A stretch of DNA of 21,573 bases, taken from NCBI RefSeq assembly GCF_000347175.1, contig NZ_ANIK01000038.1, forward strand, positions 1 through 21,573, given 5' to 3'. The notes under the pieces are model-generated. The model did not search any database, was not told the origin of the DNA, and saw only the letters and a program-made list of their open reading frames with translations. Shown piece by piece: positions 13,951-21,573 of this stretch. Both the position numbers and the translations under genes were made by a program. The DNA is from Leptospira alstonii serovar Sichuan str. 79601. GTDB lineage: Bacteria > Spirochaetota > Leptospiria > Leptospirales > Leptospiraceae. The first letter of the stretch is position 1; each line of letters starts with the position of its first letter.

Positions 13951-14001
13951 AAGAGTCTTAGAAATTTTTCGAGATCTAAGACTCTTCGGAGATCGTTTTT
14001 T
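13951..14001 (+). terminator. Strong intrinsic terminator after typA
   Basis: AAGAGTCTTAGA (13951-13962) pairs perfectly, twelve base pairs, with TCTAAGACTCTT (13975-13986) around a 12-base loop. A run of six T (13996-14001) follows nine bases after the stem. It starts ten bases past the typA stop. The gap between stem and T-run is longer than ideal, but the stem length makes the call good. Confidence 0.75.
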
Positions 14002-14518
14002 CCCTTCCTTCATTCATTTTCCATTTTATCATTCTTTAAAGTATTTTTAAGATTCCTTTTTTGATTCCGTCGACTTGAGTTTTTTGGGAGTAGATTTTTA
14101 TAAATTCATCGTATCGGTACTAAAAAAATGGGAACCTTTTCAAACTTAGATCTGTCTTTTTAAAGCACATTCAAAAATTAAAATGTTATTTTTTTGTTTT
14201 TTAGACTTCATTTTGAAATTGTAATAAAGTCGATACGGATCTTTATGATTACGACTTATTATTTTATAAGAGCGAAAAAAATCGAAACGAAACGTGTTGC
14301 CACTTTGTCGATTCTCTTTTGTTTGGATATAACCTGGCTTATACGATTATTTTGTACGCTTATTGTTCGGACTTTCTCCACAATTTTAAAGACGAAGCCT
14401 GTAAAATAATAGAAACTCATGAATTATTTTGTTTATCAAAATGTTAAAAGTATTAGAATAAAACGAAATTTTACGGGATATCGAATGGAAAAAGTTCTAA
14501 TTGGAGATCAAAAAAGCC
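14002..14518. other. AT-rich intergenic stretch before acyltransferase
   Basis: Over 500 AT-rich bases with no supported gene. A 71-codon frame at 14194-14409 has biased, low-complexity composition and no ribosome binding site, and I do not accept it. The promoter of the acyltransferase gene must lie here, but no box pair stands out above the AT background. GGAG at 14503-14506 is the likely ribosome binding site. Confidence 0.5.
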
Positions 14519-15736
<1,218 letters not shown>

Positions 15737-15814
15737 TTTTTAGGATAGGATGCACATTAGCAAGGTATTATATACATGCTGGATAACGACCGAAATTTCA
15801 GAGCGATATGAGAT

Positions 15815-17011
15815 ATGAATATGAAAATAGTTTCATCAAAATCATTTTTCGTTTTTCAAGAACATTCTAAAATTCGAATGGGTGTTCTTTTCCTTTTTTT
15901 CACATGGGTTGTTCTATGGTTTTTCTCACGATCCGTATCCGCGGAAACTAAAAGGCTCGTCTTTCCGGTAAAAACTCAGGAGGAAACCGCGCAGAGTTTC
16001 GAAAAAATTCCCGTCTATCAAAGTCGTTTCGGAAGGACCCGCCCCGTGGTCGCAGTTATCGGGGACAATTATATGACGGAACTTACCGATTATATAATTC
16101 CCTACGGGGTTCTGACTCGTTCCAAGTCTGCCGATGTATATGCGCTCGGAATTTCGGCGACTCCGATGGATCTTTATCCGGCTCTGAAGATGATTCCTCA
16201 AGAATCGATTTCTTCCTTTGATGAAAAATTTCCTATGGGTGCGGACTATGTGGTTGTTCCCGCCGTTCATCATTCGGAAAATCCGATCCTTTTAAAATGG
16301 TTAAACGGGCAAGCGCTCAAGGGCGCAACCGTAATCGGAGTCTGCGACGGAGTTTGGGTCGTCGCAAATGCGGGTTTGTTGAAAGGCAAACAAGCGACCG
16401 GTTTCTGGTATTCGTTGAACGATCTGGAAAAAAAATTCAAAGATACGAAGTGGATCCGAAACAGACGTTATGTGGTCGATCAAAAGATCGTAACTACTAC
16501 CGCCGTAACCGCGTCGATTCCAGTTTCCTTGGCTTTGGTGGAAGCGATTGCGGATAAGGATCGAGCATTCAAAGTTGCAAGGGAATTGGGTGTGTCCGAT
16601 TGGAGTCCGATTCACGATAGCAGCCGATTTCGCTTAACAATGGATTCGATTTATACGGTCGTTTTCAATACGATATTTTTCTGGACTCATGAAGAGATAG
16701 GAATACCGGTCTTTTCCGGTGTGGACGAGATCAAGCTGGCCTTGGTTGCGGATGCCTATTCGCGAACTTATCGCTCTCAGGCCTTTTCGGTCGCTTCCTC
16801 CGCGGAAACGATCAAAACTCTGAACGGATTGACTCTGATTCCGGATCGGATTTTCGATCAAGCCGGCGGTCCTTTGGATCGAATGTTGCCGGCGTTCGAT
16901 TCCACACCCGCCGTGATCGTATTCGATCGCACTCTTGTGGAAATTAGCGAACTTTATGGACGTTCGACTGCGGCCTTTGTAGCTCTCCTATTAGAGTATC
17001 CGCGATTTTAA
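15815..17011 (+). CDS. Exported protein with DJ-1/PfpI-like domain pair
   Basis: This 398-residue protein has an N-terminal hydrophobic segment (about residues 22-41) ending in S-V-S-A, a likely signal peptide or anchor. Residues about 63-225 form a DJ-1/PfpI-like domain with the nucleophile elbow G-V-C-D-G-V (Cys177), followed by A-N-A-G-L-L-K-G-K-Q-A-T and a second half with A-V-T-A-S-I-P-V-S-L-A-L. Residues about 288-398 begin again like such a domain (G-I-P-V-F-S-G-V-D-E-I-K-L-A-L-V) and include G-L-T-L-I-P-D, but no cysteine elbow is visible, so the second unit looks degenerate. Members of this superfamily include glyoxalases, proteases and amidase-like sensors, so no reaction can be assigned. 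The start could also be at 15821 or nearer the hydrophobic segment. It may share a transcript with the acyltransferase upstream. Confidence 0.7.
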   Translation: MNMKIVSSKSFFVFQEHSKIRMGVLFLFFTWVVLWFFSRSVSAETKRLVFPVKTQEETAQSFEKIPVYQSRFGRTRPVVAVIGDNYMTELTDYIIPYGVLTRSKSADVYALGISATPMDLYPALKMIPQESISSFDEKFPMGADYVVVPAVHHSENPILLKWLNGQALKGATVIGVCDGVWVVANAGLLKGKQATGFWYSLNDLEKKFKDTKWIRNRRYVVDQKIVTTTAVTASIPVSLALVEAIADKDRAFKVARELGVSDWSPIHDSSRFRLTMDSIYTVVFNTIFFWTHEEIGIPVFSGVDEIKLALVADAYSRTYRSQAFSVASSAETIKTLNGLTLIPDRIFDQAGGPLDRMLPAFDSTPAVIVFDRTLVEISELYGRSTAAFVALLLEYPRF

Positions 17012-17065
17012 ATTTAGAACTTATTAAAAAACCTTAAATGTAATGTGAGCCTGTTCTAGAAAACG

Positions 17066-18001
17066 TTATCTTTCGTTCTTTAATTTTTCGATCTCTCGGA
17101 TGAGTTCATCCTTGCTTACGTTCGGATCGGATTTGAGTTTACGAATGAGCTCGTCCGCCGTGGCTCTTTTGTTTACGGCTTTTTTATCTACGTTTCCTTT
17201 TAGGATTACCGGATCACCGGCGGATACGGAAAGATTTTTTTTACCGTCGAACGGCTCCAAGACGGCGGACTGTTGAAAAACTTCCACAACCTTGCACGGA
17301 ACTTGTTCCTGCCCCACGAAAAAAATCATCCCCGGCTTGAGCGGTTCCGTTTTTGAAAAAACGGATACGATTTGTCCCGTGTCGCCTTCGGTCCTCTCGT
17401 AAAAAACGACGCCCGCGATCTCGTTGTCGATCGTTACGTTTTTTTGATTCACGTTAGTCGAAATTCTTCCTTGAAACGAATCTCCGACCTTCGTAAACGT
17501 CATTTTCGAAAATTTTAAAGTCCTTCCGTCGGGGGAAATTTCTCCCAGAATACTTCCGCTTAAAGCCGCGTTACCGACTTCTCTCACTTTAGAAGCCACT
17601 CCCATTTCGCTGAGTTTCCAACGTTTAGGATCGGATTCCCTGGCTCCCATGTGAGGCTGGTGAAATTCTTGATAGAGAGATTCTTGTAAAAGGATTTCGT
17701 TTTCGCTGGTTACGATTCCTCCCGTTCTGATTTTCCATTCCTCCCTATTTTCGCTTGCGATAAAGCTGAGTCTCACGATGGTTTTTCTTTCGAAGGAAAG
17801 ATCCCCGTTCGATTTCGGAAAGATGCTCAATACTTCTATTTTTATTTTGTCGTCTTTTGCCCATTGAGTCGTCTCGGAAGAAAGATAAAATCCGGCCAGA
17901 TCCGGATTCGGAGGGATCGGTTTTCCTCTGAGGTTTCCGCCACAATCGATAAACGAAACACTATATAATAAAATAAGAATGTATTTGATCTTTGTTTTCA
18001 T
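17066..18001 (-). CDS. Putative lipoprotein of unknown function
   Basis: This 311-residue protein starts with a lysine-containing, hydrophobic signal ([12 protein letters not shown]) followed by V-S-F-I-D-C at residues 15-20. That fits the relaxed lipobox of spirochaetes, with Cys20 as the lipidated residue. I do not recognise a family. The middle contains many beta-like stretches, and the region [11 protein letters not shown] followed by V-L-E-P-F-D-G could be a small beta-barrel. The last 45 residues are charged and helical (A-D-E-L-I-R-K-L-K, then [11 protein letters not shown]). The gene converges on the DJ-1-like gene 54 bases away. No strong ribosome binding site precedes the ATG. Confidence 0.65.
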   Translation of the reverse strand: MKTKIKYILILLYSVSFIDCGGNLRGKPIPPNPDLAGFYLSSETTQWAKDDKIKIEVLSIFPKSNGDLSFERKTIVRLSFIASENREEWKIRTGGIVTSENEILLQESLYQEFHQPHMGARESDPKRWKLSEMGVASKVREVGNAALSGSILGEISPDGRTLKFSKMTFTKVGDSFQGRISTNVNQKNVTIDNEIAGVVFYERTEGDTGQIVSVFSKTEPLKPGMIFFVGQEQVPCKVVEVFQQSAVLEPFDGKKNLSVSAGDPVILKGNVDKKAVNKRATADELIRKLKSDPNVSKDELIREIEKLKNER

Positions 18002-18136
18002 AAAAGTTATGAATGTAAGAATCCGATTTCTTTCGTAGAGGTGTAAAGTATCTTTTTAACGACTTTTTTCGAAGAGAATTGCCCATTTTACCGAAACTCA
18101 TATTTCTCTTATTGAAATTTTTTGTAGGTAGGTAAC

Positions 18137-18214
18137 GTTACTCAGAACTACATTAAACAGCGTCCGGAATTCTGCCTTTAAAACGGGGACTCGTTTCAAA
18201 ATTCATGGTATTCT
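18137..18214 (+). repeat. Dispersed repeat, copy A
   Basis: The last 53 bases (18162-18214) align without gaps to 20313-20365 with 42 matches, same orientation. Weaker gapped similarity extends left to GTTACT at 18137. The reverse complement reads N-F-x-T-x-P-x-F in one frame, as in a short decayed frame at the other copy. It looks like an old, eroding element. Origin unknown. Confidence 0.65.
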
Positions 18215-18246
18215 ATTTATTATGATCAGTAGGATTACGGGAAGAA

Positions 18247-18414
18247 TTTCGCTTCCTATGGGGCGCGAAAGATTGAACTCTATTTCGCTTCCTATGGGGC
18301 GCGAAAGATTGAACTCTATTTCGCTTCCTATGGGGCGCGAAAGATTGAACTCTATTTCGCTTCCTATGGGGCGCGAAAGATTGAACTCTATTTCGCTTCC
18401 TATGGGGCGCGAAA
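18247..18414. repeat. Tandem array of five 24-bp hairpins, 36-bp period
   Basis: Five identical 24-base units start at 18247, 18283, 18319, 18355 and 18391. Each begins TTTCGC and ends GCGAAA, a 6-bp inverted repeat around a 12-base centre (ttcctatggggc). Four identical 12-base linkers (gattgaactcta) separate them. In the last unit the arms extend to nine bases (CTATTTCGC with GCGAAATAG), suggesting the seed element was a longer palindrome. Because the period is a multiple of three, frames stay open on both strands, which creates spurious repeat peptides. No sequence varies between units, so this is a minisatellite rather than a CRISPR. Confidence 0.97.
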
Positions 18415-18777
18415 TAGGAGGTGGAAAGACTCGGGAGACTTTTCTCCATTAAGAAATCATACTTTTTGCAAGTAAAAAGCTCCATTCTTGTCGGAACACT
18501 TGCATTTTATCTGGTCGAAACCTATTATGTGCTCGTTACGAAGGAAGAGATTTTCGCTGAAATGCCCCCTATGCTCTCAGACAAAAATTTACAAAATATT
18601 CTATTTTTTTAACTCCACGGGTTGACAGACATCATAGGAGGGGGATTAGAGGTCAGGCTTAAAATTTTTTCCGTTTTATCCATTACGGCATGGAAGAGAG
18701 ATCCGGGTTTTACCGTTCGTTTAAAACGCAGGAGTTCCTACGTTACAGAAGGTTTCCTAACATAATTTGCGGGTATT

Positions 18778-19971
18778 TTACGGGGTAACATTGGTAACAC
18801 AAAGGCTATTGGGAGTACCATCCGCTCCTCCCTTGTTATAAAACAACGATTGAGCCTCGACGAACTGAGTATCGATGATTAGAGCATTGTTCGAATTGTT
18901 CGGATCGGTCGTAGAAGTCCACAAACCCAGTGGTGGATTATTGGGAAAGAACGGAGGCAGGATTGGAAGTTGTGCATAGGTTATGATACTCAAAAGTTCG
19001 TTTGAATTGGGTAACCTCCAGTCGGATCTACCGCCAAGAACCAAACCGTTGCAGGCAACAAGAGCCGGCTGCCACATACTATTGAGGTTACCTCCAGACA
19101 TACAATTGGGATCAGAGCGTCCGTTTAGACATTTCGTCCAGAGAAGGTTCGTATTCTGATCTGTAATCGTTTCATTTCCATTGTCTACAAAGGAAAAATT
19201 GGGAATGGTATTTCCGGAAACACATCGGAGATGGTTTCCCGCGGCATTTTTAGGAGTTACACTCAACTTTGCTAGTTGAAAATCCGTAACCCAAATGTTT
19301 GCAGGGACGTTAGCGTTGCTTGTGCTTGACACATAAGGATTGGCCGTGCTCGTATTTGGAAACTGAGTGGTTTCAATATAAGGAGGGGCATTGTTGGAAA
19401 TATTGACCAAAGAAGCCAATTCTTTCAGGGTCGGGATCCTCCAATTTGTTTTCCCCGCATATCCATTTCCACCGTTTTGAATATTGAGAGCTGTACAAGT
19501 TCCGGCGCCGCCTCCAACTGCGGTGTCGTAAGATAAAACCGTAGCAGCTCCTCCCATACAGGTTGGCCCGCTTTGACCTTCCGCGCAACTTTTCCAAGTT
19601 AAACCTCGAACATTGTCTAAGGTGGTATAATCCGCAAGATAGGTTGCATGTTGCGTGGGGCCCGTAAAGGAACGGGGTCGAGGCGTATTCGAAAATTCTC
19701 CGTCTTGTCCGGTGCCATTGCATGCCAAGGGTATTCCTCCGGCATCCCAGCATTGGATTTGTCCGGAATCCATGACTGCGCCTAAATTATAGGTAGGGCC
19801 GGGCGATGTTGTCGTTGCGATTGGCGTTTGGGATTCCTCGACTTCACTTATATGGGGAGCCAAATAGTGCTGGAGCATTGCCAATGGAGGTTCGGGTTTG
19901 GAAGGTGGGTGAGCGATACACTTTGAAACCAGAAGGATCGAGAAAAATAAAAACGTGAATTTTCGATTCAT
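18778..19971 (-). CDS. Lipoprotein with two Lcl_C (DUF1566) domains
   Basis: This 397-residue protein has a signal ending in L-L-V-S-K-C, with Cys18 the probable lipidated residue under relaxed spirochaetal rules. Two Lcl_C units follow. The first is about residues 115-255, with L-T-W-K-S-C, N-W-R-I-P-T-L-K-E-L-A-S-L-V and L-R-C-V-S-G. The second is about 260-395, with L-L-W-T-K-C, D-W-R-L-P-N-S-N-E-L-L-S and L-W-T-S-T. Each unit has paired cysteines (C-x-x-G-x-S-x-P-x-C) that probably form disulfides. The domain is expanded in Leptospira surface proteins and named from a Legionella adhesin, so a surface binding role is plausible but unproven. ATG 19971 has GAGG five bases upstream. It is flanked by the two dispersed-repeat copies. 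Confidence 0.85.
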   Translation of the reverse strand: MNRKFTFLFFSILLVSKCIAHPPSKPEPPLAMLQHYLAPHISEVEESQTPIATTTSPGPTYNLGAVMDSGQIQCWDAGGIPLACNGTGQDGEFSNTPRPRSFTGPTQHATYLADYTTLDNVRGLTWKSCAEGQSGPTCMGGAATVLSYDTAVGGGAGTCTALNIQNGGNGYAGKTNWRIPTLKELASLVNISNNAPPYIETTQFPNTSTANPYVSSTSNANVPANIWVTDFQLAKLSVTPKNAAGNHLRCVSGNTIPNFSFVDNGNETITDQNTNLLWTKCLNGRSDPNCMSGGNLNSMWQPALVACNGLVLGGRSDWRLPNSNELLSIITYAQLPILPPFFPNNPPLGLWTSTTDPNNSNNALIIDTQFVEAQSLFYNKGGADGTPNSLCVTNVTP

Positions 19972-20512
19972 GAAACCTCATCGCCAAAAGCCTTAAATCA
20001 TCCCGGATAAAATCAATAAGGATGAACGCAGTTTGATTTTAACTGAGAGATTTTATAATACAATTCATATTATCGCATGATATTAATAAAATAAATTAGT
20101 GTTTATATTTAAAATATGAACTATTTAAAAAATCCTTACGTTACGATGAGAAGGCTTTATTAGAGCGATTCAGCAGGAATAGAATTGTTTCAAGGGGTTG
20201 GAACTCCGAAATCATAAAAGAAAATTTTAGTTTGAGGTACAAAGTAACATAAGCTCGACTTAGAAAAGATAGAGGCAATCGGATGGTTACTGCTGAATAC
20301 TGCATAATAGTTGTCCGAAATTCTGCTTCTAAAAAGCGGATTTGTGCCAAAATTCATGATAATCTTAACCAAAATTTACTACTAATCTCTATAAAATTGA
20401 GTACCGTTAATTTTTATCGCAAAATACTGCTCCAATGCAAAATATTAGGTATTTTATTATGTAACTATGAGTAAGAACGGGCGACGATTCATGTTTTATA
20501 ATTTTTGAATAT
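19972..20512. other. AT-rich gene-poor stretch
   Basis: Contains dispersed repeat copy B (20286-20365) and no supported gene. Short frames here (20141-20350, 20190-20372 minus, 20283-20474 plus) lie over the decayed repeat and low-complexity DNA. The promoter of the two-domain Lcl_C lipoprotein should be in the first 100 bases. The very AT-rich part at 20050-20130 gives no distinct boxes. Confidence 0.5.
20286..20365 (+). repeat. Dispersed repeat, copy B
   Basis: Partner of 18137-18214: the core 20313-20365 matches 18162-18214 at 42 of 53 bases in direct orientation, and both extended copies start at GTTACT. Together the two copies bracket the hairpin array and the two-domain Lcl_C gene, about 2.15 kb apart. 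Confidence 0.65.
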
Positions 20513-20520
20513 TCAAAAAT
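20501..20520. repeat. Perfect 20-bp palindrome at the end of the HEAT-like pseudogene
   Basis: ATTTTTGAAT is followed directly by its reverse complement. It overlaps the stop codon (20513-20515) of the leftward pseudogene. It could act as a weak bidirectional terminator or mark a recombination end, but its AT-only-like stem makes it weak as an RNA hairpin. Confidence 0.6.
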
Positions 20521-21023
20521 GGAAGTGTAATTTCACACCGCTTTCTTGAAATGTCGGATCCTGTTTCAAAAGGCGGATCACAAGATCTACTACAAGATCG
20601 GAATCGACTTTTCCCAAAGCAATGGCGGCTGCAATTTGGATTTCAGGTCCCTGGGTTGTCATTAGGTTTTCCAGGAATTTGCCGGACTGACGACGATCCT
20701 TGTAGGCGTACGCGGATAGTTCTTCGACGGCTTCTGCAGCGATTCTTCCGTACGTAAGCGCCGTTTTTTGAAAGGGTTCGATCACGGCTTCCGGGTCCGA
20801 TGTCCTGGATTTCTTCCACAATTGTAAGAGCTGGAAGAACGCCTAACGTGGCGAGTTCATTGGCGCGCTCGCGTACCTCTGGTTCCTCTTTGGCTCTCGC
20901 GATCATTCTTTCCCCGACTTCGAAATCGGATAAGAGTTCTTCGAGCGATCCATGGAGATCTATCCTTTTAACTTTTGCGTCCACTCGCTCTAAACTCAGC
21001 GGAACGCTTTTCTCAGGTGCCAT
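20513..21023 (-). pseudogene. Frameshifted HEAT-repeat-like protein gene
   Basis: Two leftward frames together resemble one protein of about 170 residues. The first starts at ATG 21023 (GTGAGA just upstream) and reads sensibly through L-E-E-L-L-S-D-F-E-V-G and R-A-N-E-L-A-T-L-G-V, then loses sense after about 20800. The second frame, one base off, has a stop near 20850. It then reads F-F-Q-L-L-Q-L-W-K-K-S and continues through P-E-A-V-I-E-P-F-Q-K, A-A-E-A-V-E-E-L and I-A-A-A-I-A-L-G-K-V to its stop at 20513. The amphipathic helix pairs look HEAT-like, which is an inference. A one-base indel between about 20800 and 20850 would explain it. The C-terminal end runs into a perfect palindrome and may be truncated. 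A sequencing error is the alternative. Confidence 0.6.
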
Positions 21024-21064
21024 TGTTGATCTCACACTCAATCGCTTTCGTATGGGTTATATCG

Positions 21065-21487
21065 AACCTCGCGTTTTTTATGTCGGGAACCAGTCTCGAT
21101 AGTCCAATGCGTAAAAATGGGACAAGGGTCGGCAGCGTAGTTTACGGGTCACTTGGTTTTCTACTAGGTCGAGGTGGAGAATATAACTGTAAGACCTGTG
21201 AAAGGTGGGAACTCCCTCATTCATCGTATCCACGATAGAGTCTCCGACTCCCACGGATTCCAACCACAGAAGATAATTGAAAAGATAACAGCGGGACACG
21301 CCGTGGGCCTGTGCGAGAGCTCCAAAGAGAGTCCAACTCCCGGTGCTAAGTCGGATATTCACGCGTTTCATCTTTTGTTTTCCCGGACTGGGCTGATACA
21401 AGGTTCGACCGGCCTTTTTACCCAAACGTTTTGTCGCGGAAAGATACTTTCCATACGTTCTCAAAAGTTCAGGGATCTTTCTTGGAA
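21065..21487. repeat. Right arm of long inverted repeat (matches 1-423 reversed)
   Basis: Reverse-complement partner of the left arm with six silent differences. The left edge of the window limits the comparison, so the true repeat may be longer towards the 5' end of the DUF1564 gene. Beyond 21065 the match becomes gapped and ends near 20943. Confidence 0.93.
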
Positions 21488-21573
21488 GCCCTTTCACATC
21501 TTTTTCGGAAAAACGAATCCACGTTTCTTCCGGAATCAAAAGAGTAACCGTTTCGGAACGATTTTCCCTAAGA
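21078..21573 (-). CDS. DUF1564 family protein, right copy (5' end outside window)
   Basis: Leftward gene for a Leptospira DUF1564 paralog. A TTG at 21539 would give 153 residues, but the frame stays open through 21573 (reading [12 protein letters not shown] before the known part), so the natural start is probably beyond the right edge. The visible product matches the left copy residue for residue over the shared 135. The strand-helix-helix stretch V-N-I-R-L-S through H-G-V-S-R-C-Y-L may be a DNA-binding fold (inference). The family's role is unknown. It is followed 54 bases later by the start of the HEAT-like pseudogene on the same strand. Confidence 0.82.
   Translation of the reverse strand, partial: LRENRSETVTLLIPEETWIRFSEKDVKGLPRKIPELLRTYGKYLSATKRLGKKAGRTLYQPSPGKQKMKRVNIRLSTGSWTLFGALAQAHGVSRCYLFNYLLWLESVGVGDSIVDTMNEGVPTFHRSYSYILHLDLVENQVTRKLRCRPLSHFYALDYRDWFPT

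Larger units (their letters stand above)
18002..18777. other. Gene-poor region holding dispersed repeat and hairpin tandem array
   Basis: No supported gene lies between the two leftward lipoprotein genes. It contains a diverged dispersed repeat (18137-18214), the 36-bp tandem array (18247-18414), and then about 360 bases with no clear structure. A 63-codon frame at 18421-18612 starts at a GTG that overlaps its own AGGAGG, so it has no usable spacing. TTGACA occurs at 18624 but no matching -10 box is convincing. Confidence 0.55.

Noticed and set aside
14194..14409. A 71-codon frame rich in hydrophobic residues
   Set aside because: It lies in AT-rich DNA, has no ribosome binding site and resembles nothing I know. 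It is likely chance.
18247..18414. Possible CRISPR array, because of regular repeats with a 36-bp period
   Set aside because: The segments between hairpins are identical 12-base linkers, not variable spacers, and no cas gene is present.
18213..18485. Open frames on both strands across the tandem array, giving 12-residue peptide repeats
   Set aside because: A repeat period divisible by three keeps several frames open by chance. Neither frame has a sensible start region or known family.
18421..18612. A 63-codon frame just after the tandem array, preceded by AGGAGG
   Set aside because: The GTG start overlaps the AGGAGG itself, leaving no spacing, and no family is recognisable.
20190..20372. 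A 60-codon minus-strand frame
   Set aside because: It overlaps the dispersed repeat and the other copy of that repeat does not keep the frame open, so it is better read as repeat debris.

Overview
This window reads as a chromosomal segment of a Leptospira species. It combines several protein families that are specific to or expanded in that genus: DUF1564, DUF1574, Lcl_C/DUF1566 proteins and relaxed spirochaetal lipoboxes. Species cannot be assigned by reading alone. The moderate GC content, higher than I would expect for L. interrogans, is only a hint towards one of the GC-richer species.

Layout. Both window edges cut through near-identical copies of a DUF1564 gene in opposite orientation (1-410 plus, 21078-21573 minus), so about 20.6 kb lies between inverted repeats. 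Left accessory flank (411-1516): gene-poor sequence with small dyads and one MepB-family gene. Next comes a leftward AlkK-like acyl-CoA ligase (1517-3142), then a RelB/RelE-type toxin-antitoxin pair (3361-3887) enclosed by two identical 51-bp direct repeats. A rightward core cluster follows: LytR/CpsA/Psr-like protein, ribosomal silencing factor RsfS, MBOAT O-acyltransferase and its SGNH-like DUF1574 partner (4022-8306). A leftward secreted Lcl_C-domain protein (8337-10355) converges on it.

The middle carries a thioredoxin-fold protein, a pirin and the translational GTPase TypA/BipA, which ends at a strong hairpin terminator (13951-14001). After an AT-rich gap come an acyltransferase-3 membrane protein and an exported protein with one clear and one degenerate DJ-1/PfpI domain, then a leftward putative lipoprotein.

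The right accessory flank (18002-21041) is gene-poor. It holds five copies of a 24-bp hairpin in a 36-bp tandem array, two diverged copies of a dispersed repeat, a two-domain Lcl_C lipoprotein, a perfect 20-bp palindrome and a frameshifted HEAT-like pseudogene next to the right DUF1564 copy.

Functionally, lytR-like, MBOAT, DUF1574 and acyltransferase-3 point to cell-envelope polymer assembly and O-acylation. RsfS and TypA are ribosome-associated housekeeping factors. The most notable structures are the DUF1564 inverted pair, whose six nucleotide differences are all synonymous, the repeat-bracketed toxin-antitoxin cassette, and the hairpin tandem array. No tRNA, rRNA, insertion sequence or true CRISPR array was seen.
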